The notes below the pieces were generated by a model. The model had not been told where the DNA came from, did no database searches, and saw only the letters and a program-made list of their open reading frames with translations. A stretch of DNA of 41,538 nt from the NCBI GenBank assembly GCA_015680685.1, contig MNCI01022150.1, forward strand, positions 183,044 to 224,581, written 5' to 3'. The position numbers and the translations under genes are program-made. Source of the DNA: Gnetum montanum (taxonomy: Eukaryota > Streptophyta > Gnetopsida > Gnetales > Gnetaceae). Below, piece after piece: positions 1 to 11,300 of this stretch. Each line of letters begins with the position of its first letter. Positions within the stretch are counted from its first letter, which is position 1.

Positions 1-130
1 ACTAGGATTACCAAGCCCAGATCCTAGGTACGCTACTGGGTTACCAAGTAGTCACACTTAAATGCTCGTAATCAAGTCGTACTCATTCCGTGTTTTAACA
101 TGAGTTTAAGGGTGAGGGATATTAACTAAG
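1..130. repeat. Left-edge repeat related to the right-edge tandem repeat
   Basis: The stretch around 55-125 (AATGCTCGTAATCAAGTC, then ACTCATTCC, then GGGTGAGGGAT) closely matches the repeat units at 41413-41475 and 41515-41538, in the same orientation. Both window ends therefore carry the same repeat family, probably an untranslated or LTR-proximal part of a Ty3-type element. The similarity is visible directly; the element assignment is inferred. Confidence 0.6.
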
Positions 131-402
131 AAAGTAGTAAATAACAATTAATTAAATGATTAAACTAAGTGAATGTTGCAATGATGAAGTAATCTCGATC
201 TTTATTTCCGGTCATGTGCATGTCCAAGTACGTCACACTCGAATCAAGGATGCCGTACAATTACATTCATCACACCGCAGGCATACACTAGGAAATAATT
301 CTAACTCTAAGAAGGAAAAAATGCAAGAGTTTTCCTATGGGACTAAGAACTAGATGCCTAAACTCATTTGTCTACCTCTTCTTTATAGATGAGGAGATAG
401 GC

Positions 403-458
403 CGCGATATCGCATATGCGATATCGCGACTGGGCATGCAATATCGCGTACGCGATAT
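403..458. repeat. Pair of perfect GC-rich palindromes
   Basis: Positions 403-428 form a perfect 26-bp palindrome centred on GCATATGC, with CGCGATATCG arms. Positions 441-458 form a second perfect 18-bp palindrome (ATATCGCGTACGCGATAT). The two share the word GCGATATCGCG and stand out from AT-rich surroundings. They can extrude as hairpins or pair with one another. Role unknown; they may lie in an LTR of the edge element. Confidence 0.8.
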
Positions 459-480
459 CGCGGTCGCCCAAAACGTGACT

Positions 481-833
481 CATCACCAATGACAATCTTT
501 GTCATAATTAGTTATAAGTTTGAATTATACTTGAGTTCTATATGTAACTAGTCATGAGTTTGAATTCCTTTCAAGGCAATCTTATGTTTTACTTAAGTTT
601 TACCAAATTCCATGTGAAAATGCCAATGGAAATATAGATTAATTGATAAGTTTATTACTTTGTGTACAATATGTTCTAAAGTTCAAGTTGTGTTTAAGAT
701 ACTATTATATAATATTTACATAATATTTTTAAATGAAATTAAAATACATAGTACCAAATTATATTTAAACTATAAAGCACTACAGTGGTATGTATGCTCA
801 TTATATGATCATATTTAACATATTGTGGTCTTG
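481..833. other. AT-rich spacer, nothing recognised
   Basis: AT-rich sequence with no convincing coding signal, tRNA boxes or repeat boundary. It may be the decayed remainder of the left-edge retroelement. Confidence 0.4.
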
Positions 834-851
834 AAATAATGTATGAATAAG

Positions 852-998
852 GGGGATGTTGGAACATGAAATAATTGAAACATAGGCATACCCTTAGATT
901 TATAAAATTTTATAACTCAATGCTACCTAGTAGAATTGAATTTGTGAGCTAGGCTTACTAAGCCAAGACTTGTACCACCAAGCTAATACCTCATTATT
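852..998 (-). mobile_element. tRNA-derived SINE, copy 1, with target-site duplication
   Basis: On the - strand there is an A-box-like TTAGCTTGGTGG (986-975) and a B-box-like AAATTCAATTC (943-933), spaced as in a tRNA. The copy is flanked by AAATAATGTATGAATAAG (834-851) and the same 18 bp with one mismatch (999-1016), which fits a target-site duplication from retrotransposition. It aligns with the copies at 1040-1166 and 1664-1802 (head AGGTGTTAGCCTA.TGGTAAGA, then AATTCTAGTRGGCAATG). The tRNA of origin cannot be told by eye. Confidence 0.7.
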
Positions 999-1039
999 AA
1001 ATAATGTGTGAATAAGAAATCATGAATAACTAATTATAA

Positions 1040-1166
1040 TATATGGACATCCCAAGATATTTAGTCCAATTAGAACTTTATAGCTCAACATTGCCTACTA
1101 GAATAAAATCCATGACTTGGAGTTTGCAAATCAAGAGTCTTACCAATAGGCTAACACCTCATTATT
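1040..1166 (-). mobile_element. tRNA-derived SINE, copy 2
   Basis: Same family as the neighbouring copies. On the - strand it has A box TTAGCCTATTGG (1154-1143) and B box GGATTTTATTC (1111-1101), 43 bp apart. The head AATAATGAGGTGTTAGCC is almost identical to copy 3. No convincing target-site duplication was found, so the outer limits are approximate. Confidence 0.6.
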
Positions 1167-1647
1167 AGTTGTATATAGTCAAAATTTTCGTTGCAACCCT
1201 TTTCTATAATTGCTTGTAAAGGTAATAAAAAATGTCTCATCATTATTATTATCCTAGCCATGTCCTAATGATATGGGCTTACTTACATAAGTTCTTTTCT
1301 ATTTATAAAGTTTTCATATTTTCTCTAACTATTTTTTCTACATGCTACTAATCTCAAAGAGAACTTATCCCTAGGATTTGGCATGGTATTATAAATTATT
1401 GTTAAACCATATGAGCAGAGAACTTGATGTCAGCAATCCTTTATTGCAATGGTTTTAGAGAAAAGAAGTGGAAAGGAAGGATTGCCAACCACATGCAAAC
1501 CCTCATTTCCCACATGAGCTTAGGAAGGGGAGATGGAAAAGGGTGTTGTGCATCTTAGGATAATTGTAACAAACTTGTGTCCCTTTCAAAGTAAGTTCCA
1601 ATGTGAATTCTTCTTAGGATCTTTCTAGCAATGTAATGTAATGAGAG
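1167..1647. other. AT-rich spacer, nothing recognised
   Basis: No coding, RNA or repeat feature could be supported between SINE copies 2 and 3. Confidence 0.4.
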
Positions 1648-1663
1648 GGAATCATGATTTAAA

Positions 1664-1802
1664 TGAGTAAAAAAGGTGTTAGCCTAATGGTAAGATTCTT
1701 GACTTGAAAGCTCTAAGTCATGGGTTTAATTCTAGTGGGCAATGCTAAGTAATAGATCTTGGTATATATATATTACAATTATTTTGAGTATCAAAAATTA
1801 TT
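1664..1802 (+). mobile_element. tRNA-derived SINE, copy 3, with perfect 16-bp target-site duplication
   Basis: A box TTAGCCTAATGG (1679-1690) and B box GGTTTAATTCT (1723-1733) are 44 bp apart, as in an internal Pol III promoter. GGAATCATGATTTAAA occurs at 1648-1663 and again at 1803-1818, a perfect 16-bp duplication bracketing the insert. The 3' part is AT-rich and contains a short (TA) run. This copy best defines the family in the window. Confidence 0.78.
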
Positions 1803-2607
1803 GGAATCATGATTTAAACCTTTCCAAGAGGAGCTTAAGGTGAAGCATGCTCACTGTTGTCACTTCTTACTAAAAGGTTTCTTGTAAAGAAAAGGAAAAA
1901 GCTCTTTCTATGGAAAAAAGAATACATTAAGAACAAATAGCAAGAAACTTAGTTACAATAAAACTCTATGAATCATATCATGTGTAATAGTTGTATTATT
2001 TTGAGTTGTTTTCATCCCATATTCTCTTTCCAATATTGTTGGTTAGGTAGATCTATGTGGCTATGGTTGAAATAGTCTAGCAGATATGCATGATGGTTGT
2101 GGTGCTACAGTGTTGTTATTAATGTTATGTTGTCTACAAAACCTGGGTAGCTATGGCTATGGCTATGTAGGTGGAGGTGATAGTGAAGCCAATGTGGTGT
2201 GAATCCACAATTGAGGAATTTTTGAGTATTTGCTACTATTGCAACTACAGTTGAATCAACCAAGCAGATTTGCATGGAAACTGAGTGGTGGAGCAAATAT
2301 ACGCAATAGCAAAGTCAATATGCATAGTGGTGGATGGTAGCGAAGCTAATATGCATTGTGGAAAAGTAGATCTACATAGGAGCTACAGTGGTTCTTCATT
2401 GTAGGAGTGATGGACGGATCTGCGCGGAGTTGTGATGGTGGTGCAGGGTAGGAGTAAAGATTTCATGCCTTAGTAGGGCACATTTGCATGCCTATTCCTG
2501 ACCATGTGAGAAGTCGATCTTGACTATTCCTTTGGTTGTTATGGCGGTTGTGCTCTACTATCTTCACATAGTCATTACGTTTTGTTGGGCTTTTTCCCTA
2601 CTTTGCC

Positions 2608-2946
2608 ATGGCTGATTCCCCCAACAATTCTACTCCTCATCAAGGAAGTACCTCCAACTTGCCTAAGATAGACTTCCTCCTTCTTAATGATATTTTTTAT
2701 GCTATTTCCAAAGATTTTTCAATGCATTTTATATTCCTTCAAATTGTGGATTTTCTACCAAGGTCACTCAATATAAATATGCAAATCCAAAGCATCCTAT
2801 GGTCCCAAGGCATTCAAGTTTTTCACACCTGTCACTACACTCGAAACTTTGTCCTAGTGGAATTCTCTAAGGCCTCTCAAGTTGAGAAGGCTCTTTCTAT
2901 CCAAATTTTTCCAATATGTAATGCAACTATCATTGCACATGCCTAA
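2608..2946 (+). pseudogene. LINE ORF1 remnant (DUF4283-like RNA-binding N-terminus)
   Basis: The 112-codon frame opens with MADSPNNSTPHQG. It contains a pattern typical of plant LINE ORF1 proteins: a small folded domain with LWSQGIQVF, then NFVLVEFSKASQVEKAL, resembling the DUF4283 region that precedes a CCHC knuckle. ORF1 proteins bind the element RNA. The frame stops early and no zinc knuckle is visible, so only the N-terminal half is left. The start is the first ATG after the reiterated 5' region. Confidence 0.5.
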
Positions 2947-3769
2947 AACTTTGACTTCAATGTTAATGACCTAGCATATAATACAATCCCTTGTTATGTT
3001 GAATTGTCTAATCTTCTCTTAATTTTTCTATCCATAGAGAGGGACATCATGAGTATCCTTAACTATATTATTTCAAACCATAGCACTATTATTAATGGAA
3101 CTCAGTTTTGTCATTATTATATTAAGCTTGATATTCCTCATAGGAAGAACTCACTACCCTTGCTATTGGATGAAAACTCTTCAACCACAAAGTAGATTAT
3201 TTTTATCTTCCTAACTCTTATAGTTACTATCATTGGGCTAAGCATCATATCTTAGCATGTCCTTTCTTAGCCAAGAAAAAACATTTTGTTGAGGTTCTAA
3301 AAACTCATTTCCCATATATACTAACATCCCATCCATCATCAGAATCCTTTAGGTTTAGAACCTCTTATACAAATGTTCCAAAGTCTTCCTCCTCTTCTAG
3401 CACCTCCAACGCATATTTGCCATAGTCAAGTTCACTCATGAAGATAACCTCTAAATAACATGTCACTCCTTCAAATTCATTTATGAACTCAATTTTGGGT
3501 GAAGAGTTTGTGAAGGCCAATGGAAGTAAACAAGTTAAAGCTTCCTCCTTTACAACTCCACCCTCTACCTCTTCTCCAATGAACAATTTTGCATTACTTG
3601 TTAATACAAATAACTCCTTTGCCATTTTTTCACAAACAATGGAAGTTGATACTTCGACTTTTGAACCTATTATTGACCTTTCATTCAATACATCCTCTAC
3701 TTCCCCATGAACCCCTTGTCTTAGAACATTCAAGGCCTAATTGATAGACTTCAACGTAAACATGCAAGC

Positions 3770-6700
3770 AACTTTCTTTCTAGTCTAAATATTACTTTCA
3801 ACTTCATTATCGTTCAAGAAATTAAGATTTCAACAGATCATTTATCTCTTTTAGTCCATTGGTTTCTCCCTCACTCATCAATTCTTGCTACTTTCCATGT
3901 TAGCGAGAAAGGGAGTGTTGCCATTCTCCTCTCAACTGATTGAAAAGATAAAATGATTTAAGGTGGTTTTAATTTTGACCATAGAGTTTTTTGGGCTACC
4001 TTCTCCTCCTCACCTAGCCCTTTTGGTATTTGTTTTATTTATGCCCCTAATGACTCTACAAAATGTACTCTCCTATGGTAGGAACTAGTTAATTCTCTTT
4101 CCTCTATACCTTGGATTTTTGAAGGAGATTTTAATATGACAGAATTCCTTCATGATAAGCTGGGGTGGTGTTTTTTCAACTTCCAAATTATGAGTATTAG
4201 ACATGGTTAGCCTTTATGAAAAGTTCTACCTTTCTAATGGGTTGGATGCCTTTACTAGTGATCTTCTTCATAGATTTACTTGAAGTAATCTTTTTGTCTT
4301 GGGCAAGCTTGCATTGACAATTAGTTAGATAGGCTCTATTTTTCCACCCTTTCTTTCTGGAAAGCTTCTTTTGCTACTATGATTCATCAACATGCAACCT
4401 TATCATACCATCTCCCCATTACTATGTCTATTCAGATTCATGGTAGCAACCACAAACATAATTCCCATTTTTTCTAGTTACATAGCAACTACTTCTCTTC
4501 TTTTTTCATCCAACTACTTCTCTCAAACTTGTGGAATGTCAAACTTGGGTCCTTAGATCAAGTGGGTTAGATTCAATGGTGGCATTGTGCTACTTGTAGA
4601 GTGCAAAAATTTGCCTATTATTATGGTAAGCAAGTGGCCACTCAAGCTAGATAAGAGTACAACAACATTTTCTTTACCATTAAACATCTTACTGATCGAT
4701 TAGCTCAAGATCCTTTTAACACTCAAGTTCATGAAGAGTTATCTAGAGCCCAAGTAGCCTTCCAACAATGGGACATGTACAAAGAATAAAGTGCCTTAAC
4801 AAAAAGTAGACTTACTTGGTTAAATATTCAAGATGAATACTATAAGGAATTTTTCAACTATCTAAATAGCTCCTCTCCTTTGCATTCTTTAGAAAATATT
4901 TCTAGTGATGGTACCATCATCATTGATCACAATAGTCTCCTTTCATATCTTAAGAAGTATTTTGAAACCTTATTTGTTGCTACCCCTATGGATATCTCAT
5001 CGTTTGAAGTTGCTACCCTTAATTATCTTAGCCTAATCAATTCTACTATGTTGCAAAGTTTAGAAGTTGATATTACTTAGGATGAGCTTCAAGAGGCTTG
5101 TTTTAAATAGAGTCTTGGGAAGGCCCTTGATTATGATGTTTTTCCTATTGAATATTTTCATAATCATGGGGATTTGGTGGAAAATGATCTCTTCCAAGTC
5201 ATCAGAGAGGCTATTCTTACTAGTTCCCTTGGGCCCAATTTAAATTAGGGGACTATTTGTCTCCTTCCTACATCTATGGATCTTACCTATATCTCTAATT
5301 GGCATCCCATCACTCTTCTTAATGTGGTGTATAAAATTTGGGCCAAGTGCTTAGCCTTACATTTGAAGAAAATTCTTTATCATATTATATCTTCCCAACA
5401 AACAGGCTTTGTTCTTAGTAGATATATTTTACATAATGTGAATGCTATGTGGGAAGGTCTTTAGTGGATGAAGGATGGCAATCAAAATATTCTCCTAATG
5501 AAGCTTGATTATGCAAAGGCCTACGACAACATAAAGTGGGAATTTGTTCTACAGACCATGAATAAACTTAGTTTTGGCCCTAAGTTCTTACATATGATGA
5601 AATGTATATTTTCAAATGCTACCATGAGAATAGCTACTAGCTTTGGTATCACCTCTCCCTTCTCTATCCATAGGTCATTGCAACAAGAATGTTCTCTTGC
5701 TCCTTACCTATTCATCATCGTAGTTGACTTTCTCTATCATTAGTTAAATTATGATATTTAGAATAAAGCTATCATCGAGGTCCATCTCTCTTCCCCTCAA
5801 CATCAACTTCTCAACATGCATTTTACAGATGACTTCTTTTTCCTTATTCAAAACACAGCTGCTAATTTGCAATGACTCCTATCTCGGGTGGAGCAATATT
5901 ACTCTCTCTCTTTGGTTCCACTATTAATTGGAATAAATCTTTTGTTTATAGCTTTACCAATAATTATTGTCATTGACCCAACTATAATTGAAAGCTTATC
6001 TAGGATCAAGATATCATCAAAATTCTGGGAATTCCCTTTCATTTTCGAGGTTCTACCTTAGTTCTTTGGGAGCAAGTAATTTTTCAGATTGAGAAGAAAA
6101 TTGAAAAATGGAAGATCAAACCCCTTACTCTAGTTGGTAAGTACCTTGTTTGTAAGTCTATATGTGCTTCTACCCATTTTTATTATTCTTCATGTTGGTC
6201 CCCTTTCCAAGCTCCTTATCAAAAGCTTGAATGATTATTTTGGGACTTCATGTGGTCCTCTAAAGATTTGCAAAAATGTTTCCATCATGTCACTTGGAAT
6301 ATTGTTACTCTTCCTAAGAATAAGGGTGGCTTAGGTCTTTTGAACTCTTTCAAGAAGGGGCTTACCTTGGCCACTAAGTGGTTGGTTCAGCATCTAGATG
6401 CCTTAGACATTATTGTGACTCTTCTCTAATTAAGGTTGCAACAAGCATTTCCCAAAAATTAGCCCTCTTGGAAAGGAATGTACTTCACTAATCAAATCCT
6501 TTCCCCCCCATACTATCGTTATTCCAAGATCTCATGTTTTCAAAAGCATTTGGAGGACTTGGCAAGTTTTACACCATTATATCGATTGGACAAGTGTCAA
6601 GATCAATCCTACTCTTCTTTCTATGTTCTTGATGGTTAGCTTTGTCACTTGTTCCCCTTGCCATTATGAATGCTAGGGTTGCTACTTGTTAGTTTCACAA

Positions 6701-7180
6701 AGGGAGTTATTTCTCTTAGCTGTTTTTGACTTGCAGACCAATGGATTTCTGAGGTAGGTTTAATAATTTGTATGGGGCTTCTAAAGTAATGCACCATTGC
6801 TTGGCTTAGGTTTATAATTTTATTCATTGCCATTTGTAGTTGGACATTTTGGTGCAAAGTACTTTCCATGGCCTCCAATGGATTAATGGGTCAACACTTC
6901 TTCCTTATAAGTTGCATGTCCCCTTTCAACTTTTGCATGACTCATCAAGTGTCATTCAACGATGTAATAGGTCTTGGCACAAACAAGGGTTGGAACAATT
7001 CTGGACCCTCCTCTTCCAATGTATTTGGAAACTATTGACTTTCCCTAAAATTCAATAGTTTCTTTGGTGTCTCCTTCACCAAGGTTTATCTATCGGTGCA
7101 AATGTCTTAAATATCTTGGGATTCACACTCCTAATTACCCTTTGTGTGGTGGTGTAGAGGATTTTGTTCATGTTTTTTGC
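3770..7180 (+). pseudogene. LINE ORF2 remnant: endonuclease and reverse transcriptase
   Basis: Several frames must be followed. The endonuclease part shows VQEIKI (like the QET motif) near 3825 and EGDFNM near 4120-4137. The reverse transcriptase part shows NWHPITLLNVVYKIW (about 5300-5345), LMKLDYAKAYDNIKW (about 5500-5540), SLQQECSLAPYLFIIVVD (about 5680-5730) and HFTDDFFF (about 5818-5841), where FTDD replaces the catalytic YADD box. Downstream KNKGGLGLLN (about 6320-6350) and a decayed Cys/His segment near 7130-7180 match the LINE C-terminus. Many in-frame stops show it is non-functional. Confidence 0.75.
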
Positions 7181-7810
7181 TAATGTCTTTTCGCCTAGTA
7201 CACGTGGACATGGGCTTCCAAAGTTATCCCATCATGTAAGCTATCTTAAGATGATGTTATGTTTGGCTTTTTGCCTACGACTTTTGTAAATTTCAAATTT
7301 CTTTGGAAGGTTATTAGGCCTATTATTCTATATTATATTGGGAAGCATAGATGTAATGTTCTCTTTCATAGGACTGTTTATTCAAATATATATAATCCAA
7401 CTATTATGGAGAAATTGTAGATTCTGCCTCATTTATTTCCAAATCATATCTTAAGCCTCAAAGTTCAAGTTGGATATTAACCAGTTGACTGATTTTTTGT
7501 AGTCTTGGGGAAGACCTGTGAATCTAAGCAACCTTCTTCAACAGGAATTGCTACACAAAAGCTTCACTTCTTAAATTCGATTGGTATCTGCTTTGTCCAG
7601 TTTTCTCCCACTCTTCTCCTACTTCTATTTTCAATTGATCCTTGGTGGAAGGTAGATTTCTATTCTTCCCCTATGGGATTGGTCATTTGAAAGGGTGTCC
7701 CTAAAACATTCCTAGCTCATTTAAGTTCCCCCTCTTAGTATCCATTTCTAGTCTATATGGACTAATGTTGCATTTGTATTTAAAATTCCTTTTTTATTAA
7801 TAAAACTCAA

Positions 7811-8217
7811 ATTTGGGGTCCGACACCCCCCATACCATATGTAATAATTATCCAGCATGTTTGACCGTGAAAATAGGAATAAATAAATTTTGTAATCACG
7901 ATGTCAGCTGGTCTTCGCATTGAGGGCCAGAGCAATGAATTAAAAAACAAAAAACCATCAGCACTTGAAAGTACCGCCGTCCTATTACGCAAGCATGATC
8001 TTCAACAAAACTCCGTCATTGAATTAAAATATATTTAGAAAAAGTTGTGCCGACACTTTTGACGCGGAAGCTTTTTGCCCTGGCCGGATTTCGTTAACCA
8101 TAATTATTTACAAAACAATTGTAATTAATATGTCAATTTATTTACACATCTTATGCTATGAAATCTTGTAAATCTTTGATTCCTTTTGCTGTTTCTGTCT
8201 CGACTTTGTGAAAAAAG
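7811..8217 (+). promoter_or_regulatory. Formin 5' flank between LINE end and start codon
   Basis: Only about 400 bp separate the LINE tail from the formin ATG, so promoter and leader must lie here or reach into the LINE. AT-rich candidates such as AAAATATATTTAG (about 8026-8038) are present, but none can be assigned as the TATA box with certainty. An in-frame TGA at 8209-8211 shows that no upstream in-frame start is used. Confidence 0.35.
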
Positions 8218-8394
8218 ATGGGCAGCCATGAGTTCATGATGATGCGAGGCTTTGTGGCTTTTGGTCTACTATGTTATATTTTGATGTTTTCTGCTTCTCT
8301 GGATGGTACCTGGTATCAGAGCCTGAGCCTGAGACTGATTAATAATTCTTCGTCAGATGTTTTACCGGATCATGGCACAAAATCTCGCCACGAG
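8218..8394 (+). CDS. Formin exon 1: signal peptide
   Basis: It encodes [10 protein letters not shown], then a hydrophobic core [14 protein letters not shown] and a likely cleavage region SASLDG, as expected for the ER signal of class I formins. The donor GAG|GTGCCC leaves phase 0, which matches the phase-0 acceptor at 10890. The donor is weak against the GTAAGT consensus, so the exact end could differ. The open frame continues to a stop at 8437-8439 if it is not spliced. Confidence 0.65.
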
Positions 8395-11300
8395 GTGCCC
8401 AGTTCTTATTCCTCATTCCATTTTGCTTCTTTTGTTTGAAAAAGAGAGTTTTAGGTTGTGTGGTGATGTGATGTCCTTAAATTTCGTTATCTGTTTGAAC
8501 AATCAGAGTATGTGGTGATGTTATCTGGATTTTCTGCTCCAACTTGGTTTTGGGATATTTATTGGGCTTTTGACATAAACTTAAAACTCAGTGTCTTACT
8601 CTGTTGCTGTGATTTAAACGTAAATACTCTTGCTGAAGATATCATTGTTTCTTTGAAGGTTATATACATATTTTATTTTTATAGCAAAGAATACGCAATT
8701 CCCTTTCACATGCATTGGCGGGACTCTGTTATTCTTTGGCAAAAGTATGATTATGACAAGACTGAATAAATGATTTTAGATGACATTTCATGCTTGAATC
8801 CAACCGTGTTGTTGGTAATGGATTTCATATGTGTCTTTCTTATGCATATAATTCAGAAATTATTGCATGTTCCTGGGATATCATTCTCAAAGTGAATCAT
8901 AGACTATGCCAGAAGACGTTTATTCCCTCCAAATACACTCTCAATAAATTCTACAATCTGCAAACATTATCTTCATGCAAATGTAACACACCTTCATGCA
9001 GTTGGTTAAAATTTAATTACATTGGCAAAAAATTGTATTGTTTAAGCCCTAGAACACATTGCTGTTTTTGGAGGATTTCCAAAACCTCCGTAAATATATT
9101 ATAACCATTTAGTCATCTTGACAGCGTGATTTACCGTGCTGTAATCTTAACCATAAGCTCATCAGCATTGGTATACATTGGATTAAACATTGACAACAAT
9201 ATGAACAACGTTTTCCTGTTTGATGCTAGTACAATCAACGTTTGAAAAGTTCTTTTGCCTTTTCTGCATCACAAACATTTAAAAGCTAGTTTTTAGGGTC
9301 TTAATGTGATACTGTCTGTTTTTTAGTTTTCAAGCTGTATGTATTTGTACGGTGAGCATGCAACCTGTATGCTTCATGGATGCCAATAGAAAGCATTAAT
9401 GAGGCCAAGTCGTGAAAATATGGTCTTCCTCAGTAAAATATACCATTTGAACCCCATGTAGCTTAAACCAGTTAATTTTAGGACTCTTGCCACTGCTGTA
9501 ATGACAGTTGTTATCATAACGATGAATTTTTTTACCAGTTATGTGAACCTTGGCAAACCAGTCTCTTTAGTTGCTTGATTTCTTATTGGGGTAGCGATTC
9601 AAACATACATAAGTATTTAGAATAGTGAGAGAGAACACCCACTAACTCAAACTGAATGGATTTGGTTATTTTGTTGCATTTTTAATTTGGTCATCACCTT
9701 GTTATTGATGCTGAAATTCTAGTTTCTGAATTGTGTGGATGATTGTTTTTTTTTTTTTTGACTTTTTGGAGTATTTTTTATTTTAAACAGTGGGCATGTA
9801 ACTACTGTGAAGTAAAAATTTCAGTTTAGAATAACGCAGTGAATGGCAGTTGTAAGTGCCATATCAGAGTTGGAATTCAATCCAAGAAATACCAAACAAG
9901 AAGAAATTATAAAATAACTTTTTTTTGAAAACGTAAAAAGAATATTTTGTTAATGACAAAAATGTAGATTACAACCAAAAGGTACTTGTAATTTTAGAGA
10001 TCAACCAATGGTTATTTCAAAGGTCTATTACATAATTATGCAGTCTAACAGAAAAAAGTAAAATTTCAAACTTTCATTATGATGGTGCCAACCTTATCCT
10101 AGCCTAGATTTACGGCTTTTTAATCTTGCGACTTTCAAAAACAAAGATAGATGAACCCAATTCTATAAGTTCGACTAGATCTACAGTCATTTTCCAACTT
10201 TAGTGTGATAGTCCTTTTGGAACATCCGATATATTATATGAGTCATTTTCCCTCTATTCTTCAGTCTTTATTTCTACCTTTGCATGAAAATTTAATTACC
10301 AATTTGAGAATTGGGATATGCATGACAGGGCTGCTGCCAAACTCTTTTGATGAGCAGCAACATGTTATGATTCGAAAAGAACAAAATCAGCAAGGATATA
10401 CTAACCGTTGGAAGTTGTGGGTTGCCTTCTGTTTCATTTTTGTTTGCATAGAAAAATCAATTCTGCTGATGAATGTCCTGGAAATTTTAAATGCAGAATC
10501 CTTGTACTCTAGTAGTTATGCCTTTATTCATAATAATTTTCCAGGAAATTCTACTGTATCAATTACTTGCGTACTAGCACAGCCATAATTTAATGTTAAT
10601 TTCAACATTGGGCTAAATAGATGCTTATAGTTATAGTTGATTCCACAAATTGGTTTTATACAAAATATATATATTTGAGGTATCTCGTGTCTTATTTGTG
10701 AACTGGTATGTCTAAGGACATGTTTCAACTTATAATTACTGTTTCGTGTGTTAAGAAGTACGAACACTGCACTACAACATTGTAAATTATATTCTCAGTT
10801 TCAGTAGTGTGCTTAAACCTCATGCTTTGTGTTTTATCATGTCATTGTATGGTGATAATCTTTTTAATGCTTGCGCTACCGTTTTGTAGGTCAAGAATGA
10901 AGAAATGGACCTTGACCAGGAGCAAAGAAAAGGGATAAGAAATTGTGATGACCATTGCAATTTTCTAAGAGACTCTAGTTTAAAGTTTACTTATTCTACA
11001 TTAATAAAGTCAAGTGATCCATATTCCACCACGAATAACTTTGATTCCACTTCTTCGCTTAGGCATCGTTTTATTTCTCCTTTTCATAAATCATTTTATG
11101 AAGGATACATAGATGATCACAATGTTCAAGCTGTTTCAGGAGAAGACGAAAGTTCAAGTTTATTATGGCAGTCAATTGATAAGCTTAGAGGTTTTCTTGG
11201 GCTTCAAGTTGAGAGAAAAAATCTTCTAGAGATTCCTTCTATTCCAGAGGCATTGCATCTGTCAGATTCACCTGCTGCGGCTCCATCTCCACTGCAGGAG

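Larger units (their letters stand above)
2040..7810 (+). mobile_element. Decayed AT-rich non-LTR retrotransposon (LINE, L1-type)
   Basis: The order on the + strand is 5' untranslated region with reiterated GATCTGCAT/TATGCAT-type words (about 2040-2607), ORF1 remnant, then endonuclease, reverse transcriptase and a zinc-ribbon-like C-terminus. A tail TTTTTTATTAATAAAA lies at about 7790-7804. Stops and frameshifts are frequent throughout, so the copy is dead. The 5' limit is approximate and no target-site duplication was found, as expected for an old insertion. It is much more AT-rich than the LINE at 16954-28469 and belongs to a different family. Confidence 0.8.

Noticed and set aside
3365-3733. 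Acidic 122-codon frame on the - strand
   Set aside because: Antisense to LINE 1, with no features of its own.
8512-9104. Two open frames of 85 and 104 codons in formin intron 1
   Set aside because: No domain, no splice-site support, and not similar to any formin part.
10205-10588. Open frame of 127 codons in formin intron 1
   Set aside because: Chance frame in intronic DNA next to a LINE-like tail. Splice phases on both sides are consistent without it.
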